From Actinoplanes cyaneus (lineage in GTDB: Bacteria > Actinomycetota > Actinomycetes > Mycobacteriales > Micromonosporaceae): a DNA stretch of 64,000 nt. Below, in pieces: positions 24,930 to 32,730 of the stretch; positions within the stretch are counted from its first letter, which is position 1; every line of letters starts with the position of its first letter. A program made the translations under genes and the position numbers. Location: positions 62,001 to 126,000 of the forward strand of contig NZ_BOMH01000068.1 in NCBI RefSeq assembly GCF_016862095.1. Reading direction: 5' to 3'. A model generated the notes under the pieces. The model made no database searches and had not been told where the DNA came from. It saw nothing but the letters and a program-made list of their open reading frames with translations.

Positions 24930-25727
24930 TCAGTTCCCGCAGGCGGCCTGGCTCGACGGGCACACCCACTCCGGCCGGAAAGCCCGGTGATCGACAGCCT
25001 CCGCCGAGGGCCGGGCGGCCCCCTGCCCGTCGGCCCTCGCCGTGTCCGGCCCGCCGGTTCCCGCCACGCCTTGCCCGTCAGCCTTCGCCGCAGCCGGCGG
25101 GCGGGTGCGCTGGTCGCAGCCGGCGGCAGGCCGTGTCGTGCGCTGGTCGCAGCCCGCGGCAGGCCGCGTTGTGCGCTGGTCGTTGCCTGCGGCAGGTCGC
25201 GTCGTGCGCTGGTCGCTGCTCGCGGGCGGTCGCGTCGTGCGCTGGTCGCCGCCCGCCGGGGGCCGGGTGACGCGGCGGGAGACGAGGCGGCGCGGGCCGG
25301 GGCCCTCCGCCGCGAGCATGTCGCCCGGATTGGACAGGCGGCAGCGCTGCAGGGACAGGCAGCCGCAGCCGATGCAGTCGGTCAGATCGTCACGCAGCTG
25401 CAACAACTGCTCGATCCGGTCGTCCAGCTCGCGCCGCCAGGTGGCCGACAGCCGGGCCCAGTCGTCCCTGGTCGGTGTGCGGCCCTCCGGCAGGGTGGCC
25501 AACGCGTCGCGGATGGCGTCGAGCGGGATGCCGACACGCTGCGACACCCGGATGAACGCGACCCGGCGCAGCGTGTCCCGGTGATAACGGCGCTGGTTGC
25601 CGCCCGTCCGGCGGCTGCTGATCAGGCCTTTGGACTCGTAGAAATGCAGGGCGGACACGGCGACGCCGCTGCGTGCCGCGACCTCGCCGACGGTGAGTTC
25701 CTTGCTGGTCTCCGCGGTCTGCACCAT
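24930..25727 (-). CDS. soxR: SoxR redox-sensing transcription activator with repetitive C-terminal extension
   Basis: 265 residues. The MerR helix-turn-helix begins [20 protein letters not shown]. The iron-sulfur ligands are [12 protein letters not shown] (Cys118, 121, 123 and 129), the exact SoxR spacing for a [2Fe-2S] cluster. The conserved region ends near GPGPRRL (147). About 115 further residues follow, including five 11-residue repeats of the form [10 protein letters not shown]-x, encoded by a 33-bp tandem repeat. Usual SoxR proteins are about 150-180 residues, so this tail is extraordinary. SoxR boxes precede the quinone oxidoreductase gene upstream and the DUF6069 gene. In actinomycetes SoxR responds to redox-active secondary metabolites such as actinorhodin. 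Confidence 0.93.
   Translation of the reverse strand: MVQTAETSKELTVGEVAARSGVAVSALHFYESKGLISSRRTGGNQRRYHRDTLRRVAFIRVSQRVGIPLDAIRDALATLPEGRTPTRDDWARLSATWRRELDDRIEQLLQLRDDLTDCIGCGCLSLQRCRLSNPGDMLAAEGPGPRRLVSRRVTRPPAGGDQRTTRPPASSDQRTTRPAAGNDQRTTRPAAGCDQRTTRPAAGCDQRTRPPAAAKADGQGVAGTGGPDTARADGQGAARPSAEAVDHRAFRPEWVCPSSQAACGN
25105..25269. repeat. 33-bp tandem repeat in the 3' part of soxR (five units)
   Basis: GTGCGCTGGTCG occurs at 25105, 25138, 25171, 25204 and 25237, exactly 33 bp apart. The units are in frame with soxR and encode an Arg/Thr/Pro/Ala-rich 11-residue repeat. Confidence 0.93.
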
Positions 25728-25812
25728 TGCGCAACGATACCGATCGCTATCCGGGGTGGGTGGGTGTCGTGGACCGGTGGGCGCCCGCTCGGCGGGCCCC
25801 CACCGGTGAGGG

Positions 25813-26727
25813 TCACTCGTTGACGAGCACGACCTTGCCGCGGACGTGCCCGGACTCGACGTCCCGATGGGCCTGTGCGGCCTGGGCGAACGGATACGCC
25901 GCCTGGAGGTGGATGCGCAGCTTGCCCTCGGTGTGCAGCTCGGCCAGCTCGGCCAGGCGGGCCGCGGTGCGGGTGCCGCCGAGCATGCGGACACCGAACT
26001 GCTGGGCACCGCGGTAGTCGCCGATCGTGCCGACGCGCTCCTTGTCCTTGACCAGCTCCAGCGACGGCGCGATGGCGTCGCGGCTGGCGGCGTCGAAGGC
26101 CGCGTCCACACCCTCCGGCGCGAGCGCGCGGACCCGATCGACCAGGCCCGGCCCATACGCCACCGGGGTGGCGCCGAGCTCGCGCAGATAGTCGTGGTTG
26201 CGCTCGCTGGCCGTCCCGATGACCTGTGCCCCCCAGGCGCGGGCGAGCTGGACGGCCATCGTGCCCACACCGCCGGCCGCGCCGTGGACCAGCACCGTGT
26301 CGCCGGCGCCGACCTTGAGCTCGCTGAGAGCGATGTGCGCGGTCTGGCCGCACACCGACAGCACGCCGGCCTCGGCCCACGGCATGCCGGCCGGCTTGAT
26401 GATGATGTGGTCGGCGCTGATCGTCACGAACTCGGCGACCGCGTCCATGGTGGTGAAACCGATGACCTCGTCGCCGACGGCGAAGCCGGTCACGCCGTCG
26501 CCGACCTCGTCGATCACCCCGGCCAGCTCGTTGCCGGTGGTCTGCGGGAAGGTGACCTCGACGAACCCCTGCGCGTCGCCGCGGCGCACCATCGTGTCGA
26601 AGGGCTGGACGCCGGCGGCCTTCACCCGGACCCGGACGTCGCCCGCGCCGGCGTGCGGCTCGGCGACGTCGACGATCTCCAGGACATCGGGGCCGCCGAA
26701 GCTGGAGAAGACAACCGCTTGAGACAT
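25813..26727 (-). CDS. Quinone oxidoreductase / zinc-independent alcohol dehydrogenase-like protein
   Basis: 304 residues of the medium-chain reductase family. The N-terminal GroES-like half has [15 protein letters not shown]. The Rossmann half has [22 protein letters not shown]. The zinc-binding Cys/His set is absent, as in NADPH:quinone reductases of the QOR/CurA group. The ATG at 26727 has GAGGGAG upstream. Its promoter carries a SoxR-like box and the soxR gene follows 85 bp downstream, so it probably detoxifies or recycles quinones under SoxR control. Confidence 0.92.
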   Translation of the reverse strand: MSQAVVFSSFGGPDVLEIVDVAEPHAGAGDVRVRVKAAGVQPFDTMVRRGDAQGFVEVTFPQTTGNELAGVIDEVGDGVTGFAVGDEVIGFTTMDAVAEFVTISADHIIIKPAGMPWAEAGVLSVCGQTAHIALSELKVGAGDTVLVHGAAGGVGTMAVQLARAWGAQVIGTASERNHDYLRELGATPVAYGPGLVDRVRALAPEGVDAAFDAASRDAIAPSLELVKDKERVGTIGDYRGAQQFGVRMLGGTRTAARLAELAELHTEGKLRIHLQAAYPFAQAAQAHRDVESGHVRGKVVLVNE

Positions 26728-26776
26728 TGTGCTCCCTCGTGGACTCAAGGCCCGGCGCGTCCCGCCGGACCGTTCA

Positions 26777-26807
26777 ACCCTGCAACCCCAACCTGACTTG
26801 AGGTCAA
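26777..26807 (-). promoter_or_regulatory. SoxR-like box upstream of the quinone oxidoreductase
   Basis: Read on the minus strand, ACCTCAAG-TCAG-GTTGGGGT (26804 down to 26785) has one perfect SoxR half-site and one matching at six of eight positions. It lies between TTGACC (26807-26802) and CAGGGT (26782-26777), spaced 19 bp, exactly as at the perfect site at 22711-22741. Confidence 0.72.
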
Positions 26808-26810
26808 GGC

Positions 26811-26857
26811 GCCGGGCGCGGGAACGACCTGCCTTCGCCGGCGTTCCCGCGCCCGGC
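26811..26857. repeat. 16-bp perfect inverted repeat
   Basis: GCCGGGCGCGGGAACG (26811-26826) pairs with 26842-26857 across a 15-nt loop. It lies between the SARP gene end and the quinone oxidoreductase promoter and could terminate transcription coming from the SARP gene or act as an operator. Confidence 0.6.
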
Positions 26858-26866
26858 CTGCGCTCC

Positions 26867-26956
26867 TGCCTGGCCCTACTGCCTGGCCGTCTTGCCTGGC
26901 CGTCTTGCCTGGCCTTCCTGCCTGGTCTTCCTGCTGGCCTTGTTGCCCGGCCTTTC
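26867..26956. repeat. 13-bp tandem repeat (TGCCTGGCC-type), about six units
   Basis: TGCCTGG recurs at 26867, 26880, 26893, 26906 and 26919, with degenerate copies at 26932 and 26944, giving a 13-bp period. It is intergenic, just downstream of the SARP terminator hairpin in the direction of SARP transcription. Confidence 0.85.
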
Positions 26957-26963
26957 CGACCTG

Positions 26964-26996
26964 CCTTCGCGGGCCGGGAGACCCGGCCCGCGAAGG
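26964..26996 (-). terminator. Hairpin immediately after the SARP stop codon
   Basis: A perfect 15-bp stem (CCTTCGCGGGCCGGG, 26964-26978, with 26982-26996) and a three-base loop abut the SARP stop codon at 26997-26999. No T-tract follows, as is common in actinomycetes. Confidence 0.75.
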
Positions 26997-27830
26997 TCAC
27001 AGGACGTGCGCCTGACGTCGCGGCGCGACGTCCAGCTGTGTGGCAAACCGGTTCACCGGGCCGGCCCGGTTGTCCACCCGTGGGTTGAGCACCTCTTGCT
27101 GGAGCCGCTGGACCTCCGCCGCCGGCTCGATGCCGAGCTCGTCGCGGAGGATGCGGCGCAGATCCTGGTAGGCCTGCAGCGCCTCGGCCCGCCGGCCGGA
27201 TCGGTACAGCGCGGTGATGAGCTGGCCGTGGAACCACTCGTTCAACGGGTACGCCACCACGAGGGACCGCAGCTCGGGCAGCAGCTCGCGGTGCCGGCCG
27301 AGGCGTTTCTCGGCCTCGATGCGCAGCTCGATGGCCCGGATCCGCAGCTCGTCGAGGTGCGTGACGTGGGCCTGCAGGACGTTGCCGATCGTGATGCTGG
27401 CCAGGGCCGGGCCGCGCCACAGATCGAGTGCCTCGCGCAGTCGCGCCGCGGCCTGCTCGGCGTGCCCGTCGTCGAGCTCCGCGCGTCCCTGTTTGACCAG
27501 GCGTTCGAAGACCTTGATGTCGACCTCGTCGGGCTCCACCTCGATCGCGTAGCCCCGAGGGCGAGTGAGCAGGAGGACGCGTGATTTCGGGATGAGGCCC
27601 TCGCGGACGAACATCCGCCGAGCGTGGTAAACATATGTCTGCAATGTGGTGAGTGCGCTCTTCGGCGGCTCGTCGCCCCACAATTCCTGCACCAGCAGAT
27701 CGATGCCGGTTATCTCATTCGACTTCAGCAGCAGCAGGGCGAGAACCTGGGCCAGCTTCGAGGCTGTCAGTGCGCACCTGCGGCCGTCGTCAGCGATTAT
27801 TTCCATTGGTCCGAGAAGGTTGAATCGCAC
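26997..27830 (-). CDS. SARP-family pathway-specific activator
   Basis: 277 residues, the size of small SARPs such as ActII-ORF4. A winged helix-turn-helix of the OmpR type (about residues 5-95: VRFNLLGPMEI, TASKLAQVLALLLL, TTLQTYVYHAR) is followed by the bacterial transcriptional activation domain (about 100-245, including GRAELDDGHAEQAAARLREALDLWRG). The GTG at 27830 has GGGGGAG eight bases upstream. It lies at the edge of the polyketide cluster, whose promoters contain heptamer repeats with 11-bp spacing, the known geometry of SARP sites. It is therefore the likely cluster activator. Confidence 0.93.
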   Translation of the reverse strand: MRFNLLGPMEIIADDGRRCALTASKLAQVLALLLLKSNEITGIDLLVQELWGDEPPKSALTTLQTYVYHARRMFVREGLIPKSRVLLLTRPRGYAIEVEPDEVDIKVFERLVKQGRAELDDGHAEQAAARLREALDLWRGPALASITIGNVLQAHVTHLDELRIRAIELRIEAEKRLGRHRELLPELRSLVVAYPLNEWFHGQLITALYRSGRRAEALQAYQDLRRILRDELGIEPAAEVQRLQQEVLNPRVDNRAGPVNRFATQLDVAPRRQAHVL

Positions 27831-28299
27831 GGTGGAACTCCCCCGTCGTTTCCCCGAATGCGGTTGCCTGTCCACCGATCCGCAAATATGTCCGATCTTC
27901 CGAACGCGGCCGGGGTGGCGGCGGTCATGTGATGGCGCGACGATGGTTGTCGATCGCGCGAGCCGTGCTCATCCTGCTCGGCAGCGCGGCCGGCGGCTGG
28001 CTCTGTCATGACGGTGCTCGAACATCGGATCCCCCGTTGGTTATCGACAGTTGCGCCTGCATCCTACTTGGACATTGTGTTCGTGGTTTTGCCCGGACAT
28101 GCCGAATGGCGATCGTGTAAATGACAGATTCGCGCCCCGCGAAGTTTGATCTCCACGGCGGCGGCGTCCATCTCATGAATCCGCTGGTGGGGTACAACTA
28201 TAGATGTCTGTCTAACAAGATCGACACCGCGGTTGCCGTCGGAGGAAGTGAGGAACATTACGCCGCCGACGGTATTCTTCCCGCTCGGAAATTTGATCG
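27831..28299. other. Gene-free, relatively AT-rich regulatory region upstream of the SARP gene
   Basis: This 470-bp stretch separates the SARP gene from the end of the exporter operon. It is visibly richer in A and T than its surroundings. A plus-strand frame starting at 28121 and short minus-strand frames around 28006-28258 lack family resemblance and typical codon usage, so I see no gene. It must hold the SARP promoter and may be where higher-level regulators act. I found no clear heptamer array in it. Confidence 0.6.
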
Positions 28300-28309
28300 C
28301 GCAAAAGAA

Positions 28310-28338
28310 GCAGGGCCGACCACATGGGTCGGCCCTGC
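28310..28338 (-). terminator. Terminator of the polyketide operon
   Basis: GCAGGGCCGACC (28310-28321) pairs perfectly with 28327-28338 across a five-base loop. Read on the minus strand the stem is followed by TTCTTTTGCG. It lies 28 bp beyond the exporter stop codon and ends the ten-gene operon. Confidence 0.88.
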
Positions 28339-28365
28339 AGATCGGCTCTTTAGGCCCGGGAATTC

Positions 28366-30171
28366 CTATTTGTCGGCTGCGGTGTCGACCCGTCCCTCAG
28401 TGCCCTTCGATGAATCGCCGCCGCCGGCCGCACCCGTCGAGGAGCTTTCGCCACCACCGTTGCCGTTCCAGGAGTCGCCGCCACCGCTGCTGCCGGCGCC
28501 GGCCCAGGAGTTGCCCCCGCCGCTGCCGGTTCCGGTGCCGCTCCAGGAGTTGCCCCCGCCGCTGCTGCCGGTGCCGCTCCAGGAGTTGCCCCCGCCGCTG
28601 CCGCCTGTGCCGCTCCAGGAACTGCCGCCGCCTCCGCCGCCCCACGGGTTGGCGCCGGCGGCCGGCTTGCCGGGGAGCCAGCGCGCGACGACAGCCGCGC
28701 CGATCAGCGCCACCACCGCGGCACAGAGCGAGCTGACGTGCATCGCCGACACGAACGCGTCGTGGGCCGCCTGGACCAGGGTGGCCCCGTGGGTCGTGTC
28801 CTGACGCGCGACGGCCAGCGTCGCCTCGATCGACTCACCGGCCTTCGCCGCCGTCGCCGCGGGCAGGACCGTGAGCTTGTCCTCAATGTCGAGGCGGTAG
28901 ACGGCGCTCAGCGCGGAACCGAGCACGGCGACGCCCACCACCTGACCCACCTGGCGCATCGTGTTGTTCATGGCCGAGCCGACAGCGGCCTTCTCCCGCG
29001 GCAGCGACATCATGACCGACACCGCGGCCGGCGGCATCACGTGCGCGATGCCCGTGCCCAGGAGGAAGAAGTCCGGGAGGATCGCCCAGATCGGCGTGTC
29101 CGCGTCGACCAGGGTGAGCGCCGTCAGCGCCACCGCGACGGTCACCAGGGCCAGGGAGCAGACCAGTTTCGGCCCGAACCGCCGTACCGTGGCGGCACTC
29201 AACGGCCCGAAGATCGCGAGCGCGGCGGCGAGCGCGAGGGTGCAGGCGCCGGCCCGCAACGGCGTGAACCCCCGGACGGACTGCAGGTAGAACGCGCTGA
29301 AGAACAGGAAGCCGGACATCGCGAACGAGACGAACCCGACGGCCGCGATCGCCGCCGAGAAGCCCGGGTGTCGCAGCAGTCGAACTTCGAAGGCAGGATT
29401 CGCCGTACGGCGTTCGTGCCACACGAACAGTCCCAGCACCACGAGCCCGGCCAGGATCGGGCCCCAGGCCACCGGCTCGGTGAACGATCCACGGCTGCCG
29501 CCCTCGATCACGCCGTAGACGAGCAGGACCAGCCCGGCGATCGAGAGCAGGACGCCGGGGACGTCGAGTGGCCGCTTGGCGGGCGCCTTCGACTCGGGCA
29601 CCGCCACCCCGATCGCGATCATGACGAGCACCACGATCGGCACGTTGACCAGGAAGACCGACCCCCACCAGAAGTGGGCCAGGAGCAGACCGCCGGTGAT
29701 CGGGCCGAGCGCGATGGCCACGCCGATCGCGGCGCTCCAGATGCCGATCGCCTTGGCCCGTTCGGTGATCGGGAAGACCGCGGCGATGATGGCCAGGGTG
29801 CACGGCATGACCGCGGCCGCGCCGACGCCCATCAGCGCCCGGGCGGTGATCAGCTGTTCCGGGTTCTGCGAGTAGGCGGAGGCCAGCGAGGACAGTCCGA
29901 AGATGACCAGGCCGGTCAGCAGGACCCGTTTGCGCCCCACCCGGTCGGCGATCACACCCCAGCTGAACAGCAGGGCGGCGAAGACGATGGTGTACGAGTT
30001 GAGGGTCCACTCCAGTTCGCCGTGGGTGGCGCCCAACCCCAGGACGGGATCGGAGAGCGTGCGCAGCGACACGTTCAGGATCGTCGTGTCGATGATGACG
30101 GCCATCAGGCTGCCGACGAGTACCGCAAGGATGCGCCAGCGGCGCGGATGTCCGAGGTCGGTGTCCGCCAC
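28366..30171 (-). CDS. DHA2-family (EmrB/QacA) multidrug exporter with glycine/serine-rich tail
   Basis: 601 residues. Fourteen hydrophobic helices span about residues 10-510, with LVGSLMAVIIDTTILNVSL in helix 1, WGVIADRVGRKR (motif A) after helix 2, and the motif C-like region GPITGGLLL. It resembles ActII-2-type actinorhodin exporters. After the last helix come about 85 residues of the form GGGNSWSGTGSS repeated five times, a tail not expected in this family. The GTG at 30171 has GAGAGGA upstream. It is the last gene of the polyketide operon and probably exports the product. Confidence 0.92.
   Translation of the reverse strand: MADTDLGHPRRWRILAVLVGSLMAVIIDTTILNVSLRTLSDPVLGLGATHGELEWTLNSYTIVFAALLFSWGVIADRVGRKRVLLTGLVIFGLSSLASAYSQNPEQLITARALMGVGAAAVMPCTLAIIAAVFPITERAKAIGIWSAAIGVAIALGPITGGLLLAHFWWGSVFLVNVPIVVLVMIAIGVAVPESKAPAKRPLDVPGVLLSIAGLVLLVYGVIEGGSRGSFTEPVAWGPILAGLVVLGLFVWHERRTANPAFEVRLLRHPGFSAAIAAVGFVSFAMSGFLFFSAFYLQSVRGFTPLRAGACTLALAAALAIFGPLSAATVRRFGPKLVCSLALVTVAVALTALTLVDADTPIWAILPDFFLLGTGIAHVMPPAAVSVMMSLPREKAAVGSAMNNTMRQVGQVVGVAVLGSALSAVYRLDIEDKLTVLPAATAAKAGESIEATLAVARQDTTHGATLVQAAHDAFVSAMHVSSLCAAVVALIGAAVVARWLPGKPAAGANPWGGGGGGSSWSGTGGSGGGNSWSGTGSSGGGNSWSGTGTGSGGGNSWAGAGSSGGGDSWNGNGGGESSSTGAAGGGDSSKGTEGRVDTAADK
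28468..28640. repeat. 36-39 bp tandem repeat in the 3' end of the exporter gene
   Basis: CCAGGAGT-type units start at 28468, 28504, 28543, 28579 and 28615 (36, 39, 36 and 36 bp apart). They are in frame and encode repeated Gly-Gly-Asn-Ser-Trp-Ser-Gly-Thr segments. Confidence 0.88.
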
Positions 30172-30211
30172 GGTGTCTGGTTCCTCTCTGATGTCGCGCT
30201 CCGCGGGTCGC

Positions 30212-30742
30212 CTACTCGCGCGAGACGGTGGCGACCGTGCCGAAGCGACGGTCGAAGTAGATGGCCGGAGTTCCCTTGTCACCGAGCAGCACCGTGTCCA
30301 CCCGGCCAACCATGATCATGTGATCGCCGACGTCGTACCGGCTGGCGACCAGGCATTCGACGGCGGCCGCGGCACCGGCCAGCACGGTCCGGTCCTGATC
30401 GGTGCGGACGAACTCGCCGGAGGCGAACTTGTCGGCCGCCTTGCTGGCGAACCGGTGTGCGACGTCGGCGTGGTGGGCCTGGAGGATGCTCACGGCGAAA
30501 TGGCCGGTCCGGGCGAACACCGGGTAGGAGTTGGCGCTCTTGGCCAGGCACACCAGAACCAGCGGGGGATCGAGCGAGACCGAGCAGAACGAGCTGGCGG
30601 TGAACCCGTAGGGCACCCCGTCCTCGTCGTGCGTGGTCACGATCGTCACCCCGGTCGGGAACCGCGCCATCGCGTCCCGGAATGTCGCCGGCTCCACCGT
30701 GCCCTGTGCCTCGGCGTCGTGGTGCGGACCTGCTGAAATCAC
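30212..30742 (-). CDS. Flavin reductase (ActVB/HpaC-like)
   Basis: 176 residues of the flavin reductase-like split-barrel family. Typical blocks are RFPTGVTIVTTHDEDGVPYGFTA, FCSVSLDPPLVLVCL and FAVSILQ. Such enzymes reduce free FMN with NAD(P)H and hand it to a partner monooxygenase; ActVB serves ActVA-5 in actinorhodin synthesis. Here the likely partner is the monooxygenase at 38885-40024. The GTG start at 30742 has a strong AGGAGGAGAGG site. It begins 40 bp before the exporter gene and has its own SARP-like promoter at 30822-30867. Confidence 0.92.
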   Translation of the reverse strand: MISAGPHHDAEAQGTVEPATFRDAMARFPTGVTIVTTHDEDGVPYGFTASSFCSVSLDPPLVLVCLAKSANSYPVFARTGHFAVSILQAHHADVAHRFASKAADKFASGEFVRTDQDRTVLAGAAAAVECLVASRYDVGDHMIMVGRVDTVLLGDKGTPAIYFDRRFGTVATVSRE

Positions 30743-30821
30743 GTCCCTCTCCTCCTGGTGGCCTGCCGGCGTGCAACCGGCGTGGCAGCGCGGCAAGGTG
30801 CTCGGAGGGCGAACGCCGCCC

Positions 30822-30867
30822 ATCCTGTTCGCCCGATCTCGAAAATCGGTCGAGAATGCGTCGAACG
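30822..30867 (-). promoter_or_regulatory. SARP-type heptamer array before the flavin reductase gene
   Basis: TCGAAAA, TCGAGAA and TCGAACG start at 30839, 30850 and 30861, spaced exactly 11 bp. Downstream on the minus strand, CAGGAT (30827-30822) is a good -10 box, and the start codon lies at 30742. This suggests an internal SARP-activated promoter for the flavin reductase and exporter. Confidence 0.72.
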
Positions 30868-30881
30868 TCGACGTGTGCGGG

Positions 30882-31916
30882 TCAGCCGGCGGTGCCGGAG
30901 CGTTCCAGGGCCTCGGCGGCCTGCCGGACGATGGCGAGGCGCCCGTCCAGATCGGTCGCCGCGGCGGAGACCATGATCCCCAGCGTGGTGACGCCGGCGT
31001 CGGCGTACTCACGCATGCGGCCCGCTATGCGGTCGACCGGCCCGATCAGCGAGGTGGCGTCGATGAAGTCGAACGGCACGGCGGCCGCCGCACCGGCCCG
31101 GTCGCCGCCCGCGAGCCGATCGCGCAACTCGGTGACCGCCTCGGTGAACCCCAGCCGGTCCGCCATCGCACAGTAGAAGTTGCGCTCGCGGTCGCCGATC
31201 CCTAGCAGGTACACGAAGTGTGCCCGCAGCGCGTCGGCGGCCGGCCGTGGATCGCCGGCCACCGAGGTGGCCAGGCAGGGCAGCACGTCGAACCCGTCCA
31301 GCTCGCGACCGGCCCGGGCCCGGCCGGCGCGGATCTCGTCCACCGCGGACTTGACCGCGGCCGGGGAGGCGAACACGCCGATCCAGCCGTCGGCGATCTC
31401 GCCGGCGAGCCGCAGATTCCGGGGGCCGACGGCGGCCAGGTAGATCGGCAGATCGGCCCGTAGCGGCTCGGTGAACAGGTGCAGCGGCGCCGGCGAGCTA
31501 CCGGTGGCGGGCAGGGGGTAGTAGGTGCCGTCGTGGCTGACCGGGCCGCCGCGCAGGGCCGCGCGCACGATCCCGACGTACTCGCGGGTCCGGCCCAGCG
31601 GATGGTCGGACGCGGCGCCGTACCAGCCGTTCGCGACGTCCGGGTTGGACACGCCCAGGCCCAGCCGGAACCGGCCGCCGGAGAGGCTGTCGAGCGTCGC
31701 CGCGGTCAGCGCCGCCATCGCCGGGGTGCGGCCCGGGATCTGCATGACCCCGGAGGCCAGCGCGATCCGCTCGGTCTGCCCGGCCACGTACCCCAGCACG
31801 CTCGGCGCGTCGGACTTGTAGCCCTCAGGGGCCAGGGCGATCGCGTACCCCAGACGCTCGGCCTCCCTGGCCAGCTCGCCGGCGCCCTGGTAGACGAGGT
31901 TCACACCCAGCTTCAT
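30882..31916 (-). CDS. LLM-class F420-dependent oxidoreductase
   Basis: 344 residues of the luciferase-like (TIM barrel) superfamily. Features are MKLGVNLVYQG at the start, SGVMQIPGRTPAMAALTAATLDSLSGGRFRLGLG in the core and LPIYLAAVGPRNLRLAGEIADGW. The pattern is that of F420-dependent reductases and dehydrogenases. In aromatic polyketide pathways such enzymes reduce ring carbons, but the substrate here is unknown. It lies between the SDR and flavin reductase genes in the operon. A hairpin upstream, between SDR and LLM, may reduce read-through. Confidence 0.88.
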   Translation of the reverse strand: MKLGVNLVYQGAGELAREAERLGYAIALAPEGYKSDAPSVLGYVAGQTERIALASGVMQIPGRTPAMAALTAATLDSLSGGRFRLGLGVSNPDVANGWYGAASDHPLGRTREYVGIVRAALRGGPVSHDGTYYPLPATGSSPAPLHLFTEPLRADLPIYLAAVGPRNLRLAGEIADGWIGVFASPAAVKSAVDEIRAGRARAGRELDGFDVLPCLATSVAGDPRPAADALRAHFVYLLGIGDRERNFYCAMADRLGFTEAVTELRDRLAGGDRAGAAAAVPFDFIDATSLIGPVDRIAGRMREYADAGVTTLGIMVSAAATDLDGRLAIVRQAAEALERSGTAG

Positions 31917-31941
31917 GTTTCTCCGTCCTTTCCTGGGACGG

Positions 31942-31972
31942 CTGCCGGCCGGCGATGCACGCCGACCGGCAG
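31942..31972 (-). terminator. Intercistronic hairpin between the SDR and LLM genes
   Basis: CTGCCGGCCGGCG (31942-31954) faces CGCCGACCGGCAG (31960-31972), pairing at 12 of 13 positions with a five-base loop. It begins eight bases after the SDR stop codon. It may act as an attenuator or an RNA-stability element within the operon. Confidence 0.55.
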
Positions 31973-31979
31973 CGAGCGG

Positions 31980-32708
31980 TCAGATGAGGTGTGCGCCGCC
32001 GTCGGCCAGCAGCACCTGGCCGGTCACGTACGTCGATCGGATCAGGCCCAGCACGACCTCGGCGACGTCATCGGGCAGTCCGACGCGCCGCAGCGGGGTC
32101 TCCTGCCGGACCTTCTCGGCGATCTGCGTCATCTGGCTGGTCCACGGCGTCTCGATCAGGCCGGGGGCGACGGCGTTGACCCGCACCTCCGGCCCGACCA
32201 CGTTGGCCAGCAGCCGGGTCATGTGCTCGACCGCGGCCTTGCTGACCGCGTACGGGATGGAACTGCCGGCCGGCCGGCTGCCGGCGACCGAGGAGATGTT
32301 GACGATGCAGCCGGCGCCGGACTCCCGCAGGTGCGGGATCGCGGCGACGGCGGTCTGCCAGGTGCCCACGACGTTGACGTCGAGGATCTCGTGCCACACC
32401 TGCGGGGTGACCGCCTCGAGATCCGGGTGGGGGATGCGCCGAGTCGTGCCGGCGTTGTTCACCAGCACGTCGAGCCGGCCGTACTCCTCGACGGCCGCCT
32501 GCACCAGCCGCCGGGCCCCGTCCGGGGTGGCGATGTCGGCCTGGACGTATGTCGCCTCGGGCAGCGTCGCGGCCAGCTCGCGGCCGGCCTCGGCGCTGCG
32601 CGCGGAGTTGACCACTACCCGGGTCCCGGTCGCGGCCAGACGCCGCGCGATCGCGGCGCCGATGCCGGACGACGATCCGGTCACGATGGCGACCTTCTTG
32701 TCGGTCAC
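31980..32708 (-). CDS. Short-chain dehydrogenase/reductase (possible second ketoreductase)
   Basis: 242 residues of the classical FabG-like SDR type: TGSSSGIGAAIA cofactor motif, NNAG, catalytic Ser in NISSVAGS, YAVSK with Tyr and Lys, and GQVLLADGG. All catalytic residues are present. Being inside the polyketide operon and distinct from the ActIII-type enzyme at 44133, it may reduce a second position of the polyketide, like the stereospecific ketoreductases of granaticin and medermycin synthesis (inference). The upstream PPOX gene ends 22 bp away. Confidence 0.9.
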   Translation of the reverse strand: MTDKKVAIVTGSSSGIGAAIARRLAATGTRVVVNSARSAEAGRELAATLPEATYVQADIATPDGARRLVQAAVEEYGRLDVLVNNAGTTRRIPHPDLEAVTPQVWHEILDVNVVGTWQTAVAAIPHLRESGAGCIVNISSVAGSRPAGSSIPYAVSKAAVEHMTRLLANVVGPEVRVNAVAPGLIETPWTSQMTQIAEKVRQETPLRRVGLPDDVAEVVLGLIRSTYVTGQVLLADGGAHLI

Positions 32709-32730
32709 GTCTTCTCCTCGGTCATGGGTG

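Noticed and set aside
25105-25269. Regular 33-bp repeats resembling a CRISPR array
   Set aside because: Units are contiguous with no unique spacers and are in frame with soxR, so this is a coding tandem repeat.
26867-26956. 13-bp repeats considered as a SARP or SoxR site array
   Set aside because: The period and sequence (TGCCTGGCC) do not match the TCGA heptamers or the CCTCAAG arms, and the array lies downstream of the SARP gene, not upstream of a start.
28121-28804. Plus-strand frame from the AT-rich region into the exporter repeats
   Set aside because: Its second half is only the antisense of the Gly/Ser repeat tail, rich in Pro/Leu, and the first half has no family resemblance or ribosome binding site.
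28738-30315. Plus-strand frame of 525 residues opposite the exporter gene
   Set aside because: It is rich in Arg/Gln/His/Asp with no hydrophobic segments or motifs, typical of an antisense shadow of a membrane protein gene.
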